Assembly: GCF_028737315.1 (NCBI RefSeq)
Contig: NZ_JAQZAO010000005.1
Span: forward strand, 310,001-374,000
DNA length: 64,000 bases
From: Actinomycetospora lemnae
GTDB lineage: Bacteria > Actinomycetota > Actinomycetes > Mycobacteriales > Pseudonocardiaceae
Direction of reading: 5' to 3'
In this document: piece by piece, positions 46,538 through 54,569 of the stretch
Layout of the letters: every line of letters begins with the position of its first letter
How positions within the stretch are numbered: position 1 is the stretch's first letter
Program-made: the position numbers and the translations under genes
The notes under the pieces: generated by a model
What the model was told of the DNA's origin: nothing
Seen by the model: the letters and a program-made list of their open reading frames with translations, nothing else
Database searches by the model: none

Positions 46538-47569
46538 TCAGGGCTTGACCAGCACCTTGAGGGCCTCGCGGTCGTTCATGGCGCGGTAGCCGTCCGGGGT
46601 CTCGTCGAGCGGGATCGTGCGGTCGAAGACCTTGCCCGGCTCGATCTGCCCGTCGAGGACGTCGGGCAGGAGCTCGTACATGTTCGCCTGGGTCGGCGCG
46701 ATGCCGCCGGCGACGGTCACGTTCTTCATGAACTTCTGCGCCAGGTTGGGCAGCTCGCCGCTCTGTGGGACGCCGACGATGCCGACGTGCCCGCCCGGCT
46801 TGGTGAGGTTGATCGCCGAGGTCAGCGACTGCTCGTACCCGACGGCCTCGATCGCCGAGTGCACGCCGTCGGTGCCGAGGAGGTCGCGGACCTTCTGCTC
46901 GCCCTCCTCGCCGCGCTCCTCCACGACGTCGGTGGCGCCGAACTCGCGGCCGAGGTCGGTGCGGTCCTTGTGCCGGCCCATGAGGACGATCCGCTCGGCG
47001 CCGAGGCGCCTGGCGGCCAGCACCGCGAGCAGGCCGACGGCGCCGTCACCGATCACCGCGACGTCCTTGCCGGGCCCGACCTTCGCCGAGACCGCGGCGT
47101 GGTGGCCGGTGCCGAAGACGTCGGAGAGCGTCAGCAGGCTCGGCATGAGCGCCGAGTCGTGCGGGACGGTCAGCTTCATCAGCGTCGCGTCGGCGAACGG
47201 CACGCGCGCGGCCTCGCCCTGGCCGCCATCGGTCTCGGCGCCCCAGGCGCTGCCGTTCGGGCAAGCACTGGTCAGACCGGCCCGGCAGTACTCGCAGGTG
47301 CCGTCGGCGTAGTAGAACGGCGCGACGACCAGGTCACCCTTCTGGATGCGACCCACGTCCGAGCCGGTCTCCTCGACCACGCCGATGAACTCGTGGCCGA
47401 TGCGGTCGCCCTGCTCGGTCTGCTCGCGGCTCTTGTAGGGCCACAGGTCGCTGCCGCAGATGCACGAGTGCGTGATGCGCACGATCGCGTCGGTGGAGCT
47501 CTGCAGCGTCGGGTCCGGGACCTCCTCGACACGGATGTCGCCGGCTCCGTAGATCAGGGTCGCCTTCAC
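46538..47569 (-). CDS. Zinc-dependent alcohol dehydrogenase
   Basis: A 343-aa medium-chain dehydrogenase. Catalytic zinc ligands: Cys in HSCICGSDLWPY, His-Glu in RIGHEFIGVVEETG. A structural-zinc-like loop CEYCRAGLTSACPNG has three cysteines. NAD-binding motif VAVIGDGAVGLLAVLAARRLGA. The pattern DLWPYKS and AWGAETDGGQGEAARVPFADATL is typical of the large actinobacterial family of broad aldehyde/alcohol reductases. GTG 47569 follows GAGGAGGA. Convergent with the MprF-like gene. Confidence 0.92.
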   Translation of the reverse strand: MKATLIYGAGDIRVEEVPDPTLQSSTDAIVRITHSCICGSDLWPYKSREQTEQGDRIGHEFIGVVEETGSDVGRIQKGDLVVAPFYYADGTCEYCRAGLTSACPNGSAWGAETDGGQGEAARVPFADATLMKLTVPHDSALMPSLLTLSDVFGTGHHAAVSAKVGPGKDVAVIGDGAVGLLAVLAARRLGAERIVLMGRHKDRTDLGREFGATDVVEERGEEGEQKVRDLLGTDGVHSAIEAVGYEQSLTSAINLTKPGGHVGIVGVPQSGELPNLAQKFMKNVTVAGGIAPTQANMYELLPDVLDGQIEPGKVFDRTIPLDETPDGYRAMNDREALKVLVKP

Positions 47570-47726
47570 GGCGGTGTCCTCCTCGTAACGGGTTCGGTTG
47601 CGGACTACCCATCGCGCGGGGACGCATGCGGAGGCGTGCACAGGTCACGCCGGGACGGGGGGTGGCGGGCAACCCGCTGGAGGGCGGTGTGTACTGTTTC
47701 CCGACGGAGGCCCCAGGGGGACCTCG

Positions 47727-47816
47727 GGAGGCTTCGCCTAGTCTGGTCTATGGCGCCGCACTGCTAATGCGGTTGGGAGTTCGGCTCCCTCCCGGGTTCA
47801 AATCCCGGAGCCTCCG
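47727..47816 (+). tRNA. tRNA-Ser (anticodon GCT)
   Basis: 90-nt class II tRNA: acceptor ggaggct/agcctcc with discriminator G, anticodon loop ctgctaa reading GCT, long variable arm, T-loop gttcaaat. CCA not encoded. Confidence 0.95.
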
Positions 47817-47858
47817 CGGCCGCGGTCCGGACAGGGTCGGGGCTACAACCACAGACAT

Positions 47859-47931
47859 GCGCCCGTAGCTCAACGGATAGAGCATCTGACTACGGATCAG
47901 AAGGTTAGGGGTTCGAATCCCTTCGGGCGCG
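47859..47931 (+). tRNA. tRNA-Arg (anticodon ACG)
   Basis: 73-nt tRNA: acceptor gcgcccg/cgggcgc with discriminator G, D-arm agctcaacggatagagc, anticodon loop ctacgga reading ACG (A34 probably modified to inosine), T-loop gttcgaat. Confidence 0.96.
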
Positions 47932-47952
47932 CGCCGGTCGAGGCAGCTCAGA

Positions 47953-47980
47953 GGGGTCGCAGCAACGCTGCGGCCCCTTT
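47953..47980 (+). terminator. Rho-independent terminator after tRNA-Arg
   Basis: Stem ggggtcgcag/ctgcggcccc (one G-U pair), loop caacg, followed by ttt. It lies 22 nt after the tRNA. Confidence 0.85.
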
Positions 47981-48057
47981 GTCTCGTCCAAGGCTGGACC
48001 TCTCGCCCATCCCGTTGTCATCCTAGAACAGGACCAACGAGTAGGGCGGAGCAAGTG

Positions 48058-48105
48058 ATGACGGACGTCGCCCTCGACGATCCCGGCCCGGGGAGTGCGG
48101 CGTGA
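48058..48105 (+). CDS. Possible 15-aa leader peptide
   Basis: ATG after a GGAG-type site, encoding MTDVALDDPGPGSAA, with its TGA overlapping the GTG of the VOC gene (GTGA). It could couple translation of that gene or be chance. Confidence 0.3.
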   Translation: MTDVALDDPGPGSAA

Positions 48106-48443
48106 CCGGCCCCGACCTCTTCGCCGGCCTCTTCGCCCGCGACTACGAGGCATCGCGGCCCTGGTACGAACGTCTGCTCGGCCGCGAACCGTCGTTCCTC
48201 GCCTCGGACACCGAGGCGGTGTGGGAGCTCGGGGAGCACCGCTGGCTCTACCTCAAGCAGCACGCGGACCACGCCGGCCACGGCGAGGTGACGATCTTCC
48301 CCGAGGACCTCGACGCCACCGTCGCCGGCGCGATCGAGCGGGGCCTCGCGCCGGACCGGCAGGAGGACTACCCCGGCGGCGTGCGCAAGGTCGTCTTCCG
48401 CGACCCCGACGGCAACGAGGTCGGCCTGGGCGGCCGGGGCTGA
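48102..48443 (+). CDS. VOC superfamily protein
   Basis: A 113-aa vicinal-oxygen-chelate protein: FAGLFARDYEASRPWYERLLGREP opens, and VRKVVFRDPDGNEVGLG closes with the DPDGN motif. WELGEHRWLYLKQHADHAGHG in the middle gives a strand with possible metal-binding His. GTG 48102 is in a GTGA overlap with a short upstream frame. Convergent with the nuclease-like gene, 6 bp apart. Substrate unknown. Confidence 0.82.
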   Translation: MTGPDLFAGLFARDYEASRPWYERLLGREPSFLASDTEAVWELGEHRWLYLKQHADHAGHGEVTIFPEDLDATVAGAIERGLAPDRQEDYPGGVRKVVFRDPDGNEVGLGGRG

Positions 48444-48449
48444 GGCGCC

Positions 48450-49213
48450 TCAGCTCTCTCCGCAGAGCCCGTCGCCATCGCCGTCCCGCTCGCCCGGTCC
48501 GCAGGGGTGGCCGTCCCCGGAGCTGCTGCCCGAACCGCTGCCCGAGCCGCTGCCCGAACTGCTGCCCGAACTGCTGCCCGAACTGCTGCCGGAGCCCGTT
48601 CGGCCGCTCCCGCCGTCACTGTCGTCGTCACTCGTGCCCGATCCGGGTCGGTAGCGGCGGTCCGGGTCGCCGTCGTCGGTCGCCGTCTCCGTGCTCGTCG
48701 TGGTGGTCGTCGTCGAGGTGGTCGTGGTGGCCTCGCAGGCACGGGCGACGGGCGGGGTGCTCGTGGACATCTCGGTGTCGAGGGAGCGCAGCTCGCTCAC
48801 GTAGGTCGCGGCCGCGACTCCGGACACCGGGACCGCGCCGGTGTGCTCGTACGGCACCGCCCGCCGGCCCCAGTCGACGCCGGCGACCTCGACGTGGCGG
48901 AGCAGCATCCCGTCCGGCGTCCGGTCGACGTCCGGCTCCGCACGGAGTACGACCGGCTGGGCCGCCACCCAGGCCGACGCCTCGTCGCGGGCCTCGTCAC
49001 CGGCGGCGGTACCGAGCTCGCAGGCGTCGATCCCGAGGACGCGCACGGTGGCCCGTCGCCGGTGAGGACCGTGTCGCCGTCGACGACGCGGCCGACCTGC
49101 ACCTGCTCTGCCGCCGGGACCGGCGTCGGGGCGGCGCTCGGCGGGGGCGTGGCCGGCTGACAGCCGGCGGCGAGGGCGAGGCCGAGCAGCCCGGGGCGAG
49201 GACGCGCAGGCAC
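48450..49213 (-). pseudogene. Secreted thermonuclease-like lipoprotein with a frameshift
   Basis: Two frames together encode one staphylococcal-nuclease-type protein. The first (from about GTG 49213) gives lipobox GLALAAGC and VGRVVDGDTVLTGDG, the nuclease N-terminal strand. Near 49052 the frame is lost by one base (ggg-cc where gggg-cc is expected), and the adjacent frame continues VRVLGIDACELG, then DRTPDGMLLRHVEVAG, the expected catalytic regions. After a Ser/Thr/Gly-rich linker, the C-terminus CGPGERDGDGDGLCGE resembles an Excalibur calcium-binding motif, a common partner of these nucleases. Either a true pseudogene or a sequencing error. Confidence 0.75.
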
Positions 49214-49298
49214 GTCGAGGAGGCGGTCACCGAGGGTCAACGAGTCGGACCCCGACCGCGACACGGAAACCGGGGGCCCGGTCCGTTGCGCCCGGACC

Positions 49299-49649
49299 TC
49301 ACCCCGCCCGGCGCGCCGGCACCATGCGCGAGAGGCGCAGGCGGGCGGCCGCGTTCTCGGCGAGCAGGGAGTTGCGGCGCCGGACGATGGCGGTCGCGAG
49401 CTCCCGCGCGGCGTCGATGACACCGTCGGGCTCGTCGCGGTCGACGAGCGAACGGGCGGTGACACGGTCGGCGATCTCACCGATGGTCAGGACGGCGCGG
49501 GCGAGCTCGTCGAGGGCGTCGCTGGACCAGTCGAAGCGGTCGGCGTCGGCGGGGTGGGCACGCGAGTGCTCCAGCATCTCGGCCAGGGCGTCCGACGCCT
49601 GCCGCGCGAGCCTCGCCGCCGCCTCGTCCTTGTGCACGTCCGCTCTCAT
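49299..49649 (-). CDS. Hypothetical helical protein
   Basis: A 116-aa protein, all-helical by composition: DEAAARLARQASDALAEMLEH, DALDELARAVLTIGEIADRV, and ARELATAIVRRRNSLLAENAA. No membrane segment or signal peptide. Host-like codon use supports it as a gene. ATG 49649. No family recognised. Confidence 0.6.
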   Translation of the reverse strand: MRADVHKDEAAARLARQASDALAEMLEHSRAHPADADRFDWSSDALDELARAVLTIGEIADRVTARSLVDRDEPDGVIDAARELATAIVRRRNSLLAENAAARLRLSRMVPARRAG

Positions 49650-49976
49650 CGTCGCTCGGGATCCCGATGAGAATGTCCGCTACGGCGCCGCCCCAATCCC
49701 CGGACGGCCCGTCGCGGGCGTGACACCGGGCTCGCCCGACGGGGTGGAGGGGGGACCCGGCCGGCGGGGGGACACCGACCGGGTCCGTGCCGATCACGGG
49801 GGGCATGACCGGCGGCGATCATCCTTGCATGTGCAAGTACAGCTGCAAAGGGTGGGCCCGGACGACCCGGTCCGGCACGCGGCGGCGTGCCACGATGTCG
49901 CGGGTCAGCCGACGACCAGCCGACGACCAGCCGACGACCAGCCGACGACCAGCCGACGACGAGGAGGGGAGGGTCG
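49650..49976. promoter_or_regulatory. Divergent intergenic region with a TTGCA dyad
   Basis: About 330 bp. A perfect inverted repeat ttgca-tg-tgcaa at 49825-49836 is followed by a third half-site tgcaa at 49844-49848, suggesting a regulator site. The right end is the 11-bp tandem repeat. No gene seen. Confidence 0.4.
49906..49960 (+). repeat. 11-bp tandem repeat upstream of a small gene
   Basis: Five perfect copies of cagccgacgac, ending 2-16 bp before the GAGGAGGGGAGG ribosome site of the gene at 49977. Unit length is not a multiple of three. Confidence 0.95.
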
Positions 49977-50222
49977 GTGCGCATCCGACTTTCCGACGGT
50001 CCCTGCCGGGGCGACCACGACCTGACGATCGCGGAGGGCGCGACGCTGCCCGAGGAGTTCCTGGTGCTGGTCGAGGAGGGCCCGCGCCAGAAGGTCAGCG
50101 ACATCTTCGGGGGCTCGATCCCCGGCATCAATGTCTTCGCGGTGCACCGCCTCGCGCGCCGGGACAGCGACGGGACGCCGGTCTACGCGTTCGCCGGCCG
50201 GCGCGAGTCGCGCGGCTACTGA
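49977..50222 (+). CDS. Small hypothetical protein
   Basis: An 81-aa protein beginning VRIRLSDGPCRGDHDLTIAEGATLPEEF (first half) with FGGSIPGINVFAVHRLARRD, then PVYAFAGRRESRGY at the end. Compact beta-rich pattern, no signal peptide. GTG 49977 has GGAGGGGAGG upstream; the longer open frame through the 11-bp repeats has no start context. No family recognised. Confidence 0.6.
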   Translation: MRIRLSDGPCRGDHDLTIAEGATLPEEFLVLVEEGPRQKVSDIFGGSIPGINVFAVHRLARRDSDGTPVYAFAGRRESRGY

Positions 50223-50240
50223 CGCGGCTCCGGACGCACG

Positions 50241-50272
50241 ACGGCCCCGGGGACCGCGGTCCCCGGGGCCGT
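50241..50272. terminator. Bidirectional terminator hairpin
   Basis: 15-bp perfect arms acggccccggggacc/ggtccccggggccgt around gc, lying between two convergent genes (stops at 50222 and 50289). Confidence 0.88.
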
Positions 50273-50288
50273 CAGCACGGCGCGGACG

Positions 50289-50462
50289 TCACTTCTTGAA
50301 GGCGTCCTTGATCTTCTCGCCGGCCTGCTTGATGTCGCCCTTGGTCTGGTCGGCCTTGCCCTCGTGGCGCAGCTCCTCGTCACCCTGGACGGTGCCGGCC
50401 GTCTCCTTGACCTTGCCCTTGAGCTTGTCGGACTTGTTGTCGATCTTGTCGTCGGCAGCCAT
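50289..50462 (-). CDS. CsbD family stress protein
   Basis: A 57-aa hydrophilic protein, MAADDKIDNKSDKLKGKVKE then TAGTVQGDEELRHEGKADQT and KGDIKQAGEKIKDAFKK, the classic CsbD-like pattern of Lys/Asp/Glu-rich helices with G-x-x-K-E-x-x-G. CsbD proteins are general-stress-induced (SigB regulon in Bacillus); biochemical role unknown. ATG 50462. A strong terminator lies just downstream. Confidence 0.9.
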   Translation of the reverse strand: MAADDKIDNKSDKLKGKVKETAGTVQGDEELRHEGKADQTKGDIKQAGEKIKDAFKK

Positions 50463-50492
50463 GCTGCGGGTGTACCCGATCGGCCCCCGTCG

Positions 50493-51428
50493 TCAACCGC
50501 CCGGCACGAGCAGGACCCACAACGGTCCGGGGGCGAACGCCACGGGCAGGCGGTCGGGGCCGACGACGACGGTGGGGTCGGTGGGCGTCGGACGCGACCA
50601 GCGGGCCGGGAAGGCGCGGCCGTCGCGGAGGACCTCGGCCTCGCCCTCGCCGGTGGTCACCGCGTAGGGGGAGACGGCGCCGGCGGCGTCGCGGATCGCC
50701 GACGGGCGGGTCGTCACCCGCTGGACGAGGACGGTGGCGGCGCCGATCGGCTCACCGCCGGTCGCGGGCACGGCGGGATCGCCGCCGGGCTCGACGAGCC
50801 AGCGCCCGCGGACCGCGTCCCACGTCAGCCCCAGCTCGGCGGACCCGACGGTGACGTCGCGGTGCCGCACGACCTCACCGCCGGAGGGCAGCGCGCCGAA
50901 CCGGAAGCCGATGTCGCGCGGGGGCGAGGCGTCGCCGGCCGCGGCGAGCAGCGCCGCCGGGTCCGCGTAGAGGTTGACCGGTGCGCGGCGGTCGTCGTCG
51001 CGGCGGAAGGCGTCGCCCACCGTGGCGGGGGTCAAGGGCACGAGCGAGGCGCCGGCGAGGGTGCCGGCGAGCTCCGGCGCGGACCCGGAGAAGGCGAGCG
51101 CCGGACGTCCGTAGGCGGCGAGCAGCGTCACGTCCGACTCGCGGGCGCTGCGCACCGGCCCGACCGACGGCGGCATCCGCGACGAGAACACGGCGAGCAG
51201 GCGCGTGGTGCCGCCCTCGACCGGCTCGACGTAGACGACGTCGGCGTCCTCGACCCCGGTCCAGGGCCGACCGGCGGGCGAGTTGTCGACCTTCACCGCC
51301 AGCACCGGCGCGTCGCTCGGGGCGGCCATGCCGGTCAGCGGGGACGGGCGGCCGCCGGCCCCCGCGCAGCCCGCGACCAGCCCGGCGAGCACCACCACGA
51401 CGACCACGACCCGCAGGCCCCGCGGCAC
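50493..51428 (-). CDS. DUF3048 family lipoprotein
   Basis: A 311-aa lipoprotein. Signal peptide VVVVVVVLAGLVAGC with Cys near residue 21. The family start APVLAVKVDNSPAGRPWTGVEDADVVYVEPVEGG and SSRMPPSVGPVRSARESD are diagnostic of DUF3048 (YerB-like). The C-terminal half VTTRPSAIRDAAGAVSPYAV and GRAFPARWSRPTPTDPT completes it. Function unknown; located outside the membrane. GTG 51428. The divergent region with the DUF1707 gene contains a 31-bp duplication. Confidence 0.9.
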   Translation of the reverse strand: MPRGLRVVVVVVVLAGLVAGCAGAGGRPSPLTGMAAPSDAPVLAVKVDNSPAGRPWTGVEDADVVYVEPVEGGTTRLLAVFSSRMPPSVGPVRSARESDVTLLAAYGRPALAFSGSAPELAGTLAGASLVPLTPATVGDAFRRDDDRRAPVNLYADPAALLAAAGDASPPRDIGFRFGALPSGGEVVRHRDVTVGSAELGLTWDAVRGRWLVEPGGDPAVPATGGEPIGAATVLVQRVTTRPSAIRDAAGAVSPYAVTTGEGEAEVLRDGRAFPARWSRPTPTDPTVVVGPDRLPVAFAPGPLWVLLVPGG

Positions 51429-51444
51429 CGCCCACCCCCTGCCC

Positions 51445-51506
51445 GCTCGCGACCCCGGAGCTCCGCCCCGGCGTCGCTCGCGACCCCGGAGCTCCGCCCC
51501 GGCGCC
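51445..51506. repeat. 31-bp tandem duplication in a divergent promoter region
   Basis: gctcgcgaccccggagctcc followed by gccccggcgtc occurs at 51445-51475 and again at 51476-51506 with a single change (gtc to gcc). It lies in the 91-bp gap between the DUF3048 and DUF1707 starts and abuts the putative -10 tatcat. Confidence 0.92.
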
Positions 51507-51519
51507 CTATCATCACGCT

Positions 51520-52170
51520 GTGACGTCCGCGAACCCGGAGCCGGGGGATCCCGCGGCGCTGCGCGTCTCGGACGTGGAGCGCGAGCAGGTGCAGCAGTTC
51601 CTCGCGCGGGCGATGGTGGCCGGGCAGATCACGCCGGGCGAGTACAGCGACCGGGCCGCGGCCGCCCTCGCCGCACGGGTGCGGGGCGACCTCGAGGGCC
51701 TGCTCGACGACCTGCCCGGCGCGGAGCTGCGCGCCTCCCGCTCGGTCGACGTCCTCGACCTGCGGGCCGGCGTCGGCGGCGCGATCACCCGCCGTGGCTA
51801 CTGGCGCGTGCCGCCGCTCGTGCGCGTCCACAGCTGGATCGGGGGCGTGACGCTCGACTTCACCGGCGCGGAGTTCACGACGCCCGTGGTCGCGGTCGAG
51901 CTCGCGACGGGCCTGTGCTCGCCGCTGCTCGTGCTGCCCGACCACGCCACCGCGGACGTCGACGACCTGCGGATCTCCGCGGGCAAGGTCCGGGACGACA
52001 TCCACCACAAGCGCGAGCAGGGCGTCCCGCACGTCGTCGTGCGCGGGCGCCACAGCCTCGGCGACGTCGTCCTGCGCCACCCGCGCAAGCCACGGTGGCG
52101 CCCGGGACGCAGGAGAACCACCGTGACGCGTGAGGGTGAAGGCACGCCGGGACGACGCACAGGGGACTGA
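51520..52170 (+). CDS. DUF1707 domain protein
   Basis: A 216-aa protein. LRVSDVEREQVQQFLARAMVAGQITPGEYSDRAAAALAARVRGDL (about residues 15-59) is the DUF1707 signature: R-x-SD-ER...L..A...G.L...E..ER...A..A....L..L. The remainder is a beta-rich DUF2154/LiaF-like domain (SWIGGVTLDFTGAEFTTP, VELATGLCSPLLVLPD). No membrane helix. Starts at GTG 51520 only 6 nt after tatcat, suggesting a leaderless mRNA. May take part in envelope-stress sensing, by analogy to LiaF; unproven. Confidence 0.85.
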   Translation: MTSANPEPGDPAALRVSDVEREQVQQFLARAMVAGQITPGEYSDRAAAALAARVRGDLEGLLDDLPGAELRASRSVDVLDLRAGVGGAITRRGYWRVPPLVRVHSWIGGVTLDFTGAEFTTPVVAVELATGLCSPLLVLPDHATADVDDLRISAGKVRDDIHHKREQGVPHVVVRGRHSLGDVVLRHPRKPRWRPGRRRTTVTREGEGTPGRRTGD

Positions 52171-52250
52171 CGGAGTACCCCGGTACGGTCACCCCTGGGC
52201 GTCGGTGTCGGGATCCGATCGCCGGCACGTCGGGACGAGGAGGGCGACAG

Positions 52251-54047
52251 GTGGGGCTGGCGGAGCTGGGCCCGGGGCTGCCCGTCCTCGTCGTGGTCGT
52301 CGCCGGTGTGCTGACGGCGCTGGCGATGGCGCCGCTGCACCGCCGTGCCGCCCGCCAGCGGCGCACGGCGATGCTCGTCGACCGCGTCGTCACCGACCGC
52401 GTCGCCCGCCTCTCCGGCGCCGAGCGGCGCCGCGCCCGGCGCCACCTGCACCGCGCGGCCGACCTGCCCCTGCCCCGCGCGCTCGGGCTGACGGTCCTGA
52501 CCGCCGCGGCGACGGCGCTGGTGGGCGCGCTCGTGGTGTCGCTGGTGGCCGACCAGCTCGCCGCCGGCCGCCGCACCGTGGTCCGCGGGCTCATCGCGAC
52601 CCTCGAGGACGCCGGGCTCCCGGCGCCGACGAGCGCCGGCCCCACGATCACGATCACCGGGATCGTCGTGCTCGCGCTGCTGAGCCTCGCGGCGGCCGGG
52701 CTGTACGTCGGCGGGCTGGACGTCGAGCGGCGCCGCGCGATGCCCGTGACGCGCCCGTGGCCGACCAGCCGGGGCAAGGCCACGCTGGTGCTCGGCCTGC
52801 TCCTCGCGCTCGCGCTCGTGCTCGCGGGCGGGTCGCTCGCGGTCCCCGGTGTCGCGCTCGGCGCGGCGTTGTTCCTGCTCAGCCACCAGGTCGTGACGCG
52901 GATCGGGCGTCCGGCGGCGTGCCGTGAGGCGCCGGTCGTGCCCGAGGCGCTGCGGGCCGCGCGCCTGCCCCCGGTCAAGGAGCGCCGCCTGCTGCGGGCC
53001 CGCCGCCCGCGCGGTGAGCGCGCCGACGACGCCCCGGCGCTGCCCTCCCCGTCGCCCGCTCCGGCCCCCTCGGGTCCGCCGCGCGCGATGCCCCCGCGCG
53101 TGCCGGTCCCGCCGCCGCCGGTCGTCGGGCCGTCGACGCGCCTGGTCGACCTCGCCGCGCCCGAACAGCCGCTGACGCCGCACGACCCGCGGGCGGTCGG
53201 CGAGTACACGCTGACCGGTCGCCTCGGCTCCGGCGGCATGGGCACCGTCTACCTCGGGCACCGCGCCGGCACCCACGGCAGCGTGGCCATCAAGGTGCTG
53301 GCGCCGCACCTGCTCGACGACGTCGACGCCCGCACCCGCTTCCTGCGCGAGGGCCAGACGCTGCAGAAGGTCACCGGCGACTACACGGCGCGCGTCTACA
53401 GCGTCGGCTTCGACGGCTCGATGCCCTACATCGTCATGGAGCGCCTCGACGGCCCGTCGCTGCACGCCTTCGTGGCGGCGTCGGGCGCGGTGACCGACGG
53501 CGAGATGCTCACCCGCACCGCGATCGCGCTCGCCCGCGCGCTCGCCGCCCTGCACGCCGACGGCATCACCCACCGCGACCTCAAGCCGGGCAACGTCCTG
53601 CTGACCTCGGCCGGACCCAAGGTGGTCGACTTCGGCATCGCCCGCGTCGTCGGGCAGACCCACCACACGCCGGCCGGCAACATGGTCGGCACGCCCGGCT
53701 ACATGGCGCCCGAGCAGGTCACGGGCAACGGCGCGGTGCCCGCCACCGACGTCTGGGCCTGGGCGTGCTGCGTGGTCTTCGCCGCCCGCGGCGACCACCT
53801 CTTCGACGGCGACAACATCCTCGACATCGCCCGGCGGATCCTCGACGGGCCCGGGCCCGAGGCGTTCGCCGCGGTGCACCGCCTCTCGCCCCGCCTGGTG
53901 CCCGTGCTGCGCCGCGCCACGGCCCAGGAGGTCGGCGACCGTCCCCGCGACGGCGCCGCCCTGCTGCGCCTGCTCGACCGCAGCGGGGCCACCGCGACGG
54001 TCGGCGCGGCGGGCTGGGACCGGCTGGTCGGCGGAGGGGTCCGATGA
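52251..54047 (+). CDS. Ser/Thr protein kinase with N-terminal membrane domain
   Basis: A 598-aa Hanks-type kinase. The kinase domain is at the C-terminus (about 318-585): glycine loop LGSGGMGTVYLG, Lys348 in VAIKVL, HRDLKPGNVLL (Asp443), VVDFGIARV (Asp460), GTPGYMAPEQVTG. The N-terminal 215 residues hold about four membrane helices (for example VLVVVVAGVLTALAM, ALGLTVLTAAATALVGALVV, ITITGIVVLALLSLAAAGLY, ATLVLGLLLALALVLAGG), followed by a Pro-rich linker. This reverses the usual kinase-TM-sensor order. GTG 52251 follows GAGGAGGG. Its stop overlaps the ATG of the next gene. Confidence 0.9.
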   Translation: MGLAELGPGLPVLVVVVAGVLTALAMAPLHRRAARQRRTAMLVDRVVTDRVARLSGAERRRARRHLHRAADLPLPRALGLTVLTAAATALVGALVVSLVADQLAAGRRTVVRGLIATLEDAGLPAPTSAGPTITITGIVVLALLSLAAAGLYVGGLDVERRRAMPVTRPWPTSRGKATLVLGLLLALALVLAGGSLAVPGVALGAALFLLSHQVVTRIGRPAACREAPVVPEALRAARLPPVKERRLLRARRPRGERADDAPALPSPSPAPAPSGPPRAMPPRVPVPPPPVVGPSTRLVDLAAPEQPLTPHDPRAVGEYTLTGRLGSGGMGTVYLGHRAGTHGSVAIKVLAPHLLDDVDARTRFLREGQTLQKVTGDYTARVYSVGFDGSMPYIVMERLDGPSLHAFVAASGAVTDGEMLTRTAIALARALAALHADGITHRDLKPGNVLLTSAGPKVVDFGIARVVGQTHHTPAGNMVGTPGYMAPEQVTGNGAVPATDVWAWACCVVFAARGDHLFDGDNILDIARRILDGPGPEAFAAVHRLSPRLVPVLRRATAQEVGDRPRDGAALLRLLDRSGATATVGAAGWDRLVGGGVR

Positions 54048-54559
54048 TCGAGCGCGGCGGACCGGGGCGCTCCCGACGCGCTGCTACGGTGCGCTCGCTC
54101 CGCCCGGTGCGCCGCCCGGGCCGACCCGACAACGGGCCGTCGGGCCCGCGTGAGGACGGTGAGTGGTCGGTGGCCTCCTGGGACGACCTGGTGCTGTGGG
54201 TCCGGGTGCGCTACGAGGTGATGGCTCAGGACAAGCACAGCCTGACGTTCCGGCTCCCCACGTCCGAGGACCGCACGCAGCTGGTCTACGTGCACCACAA
54301 GGGCGAGGTCGACGGGCACGACTGGCTGCAGATCGAGTCGCCGATCGGGCGCCTCGACGAGATCGACACCCGGCGCCTGCTGGAGCTCGCCGAGGACGCC
54401 GTGGTCGGCGGTGCGGCCGCCGTGGGCGGGGTCGCGGTGTTCCGCCACGCCACGCCGCTCGAGGACCTGTCGTTCGTCGAGTTCGACGCGCCCTTCCGTC
54501 TGGTCACGCGCATCGCCGACCAGCTCGAGCACGCCCTCACCGGCACCGACCGCTACTAG
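54044..54559 (+). CDS. YbjN/T3SS-chaperone-like fold protein
   Basis: 171 aa from the ATG overlapping the kinase stop (ATGA), or 129 aa from GTG 54170, where recognisable structure begins. WDDLVLWVRVRYEVMAQDKHSLTFRL, TQLVYVHHKGEVDGHDWLQIES and LLELAEDAVVGGAAAVGGVAVFRH with DLSFVEFDAPFRLVTRIADQLE fit the YbjN-like alpha/beta fold of proteins that regulate secretion or sensory pathways in other bacteria. The first 42 residues are basic and disordered and may not be translated. Coupling to the kinase suggests a substrate or partner. Confidence 0.68.
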   Translation: MIERGGPGRSRRAATVRSLRPVRRPGRPDNGPSGPREDGEWSVASWDDLVLWVRVRYEVMAQDKHSLTFRLPTSEDRTQLVYVHHKGEVDGHDWLQIESPIGRLDEIDTRRLLELAEDAVVGGAAAVGGVAVFRHATPLEDLSFVEFDAPFRLVTRIADQLEHALTGTDRY

Positions 54560-54569
54560 GCTCCCGGCC

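Noticed and set aside
49906-49960. CRISPR array
   Set aside because: Units are only 11 bp and directly abutting, without spacers; no cas genes nearby.
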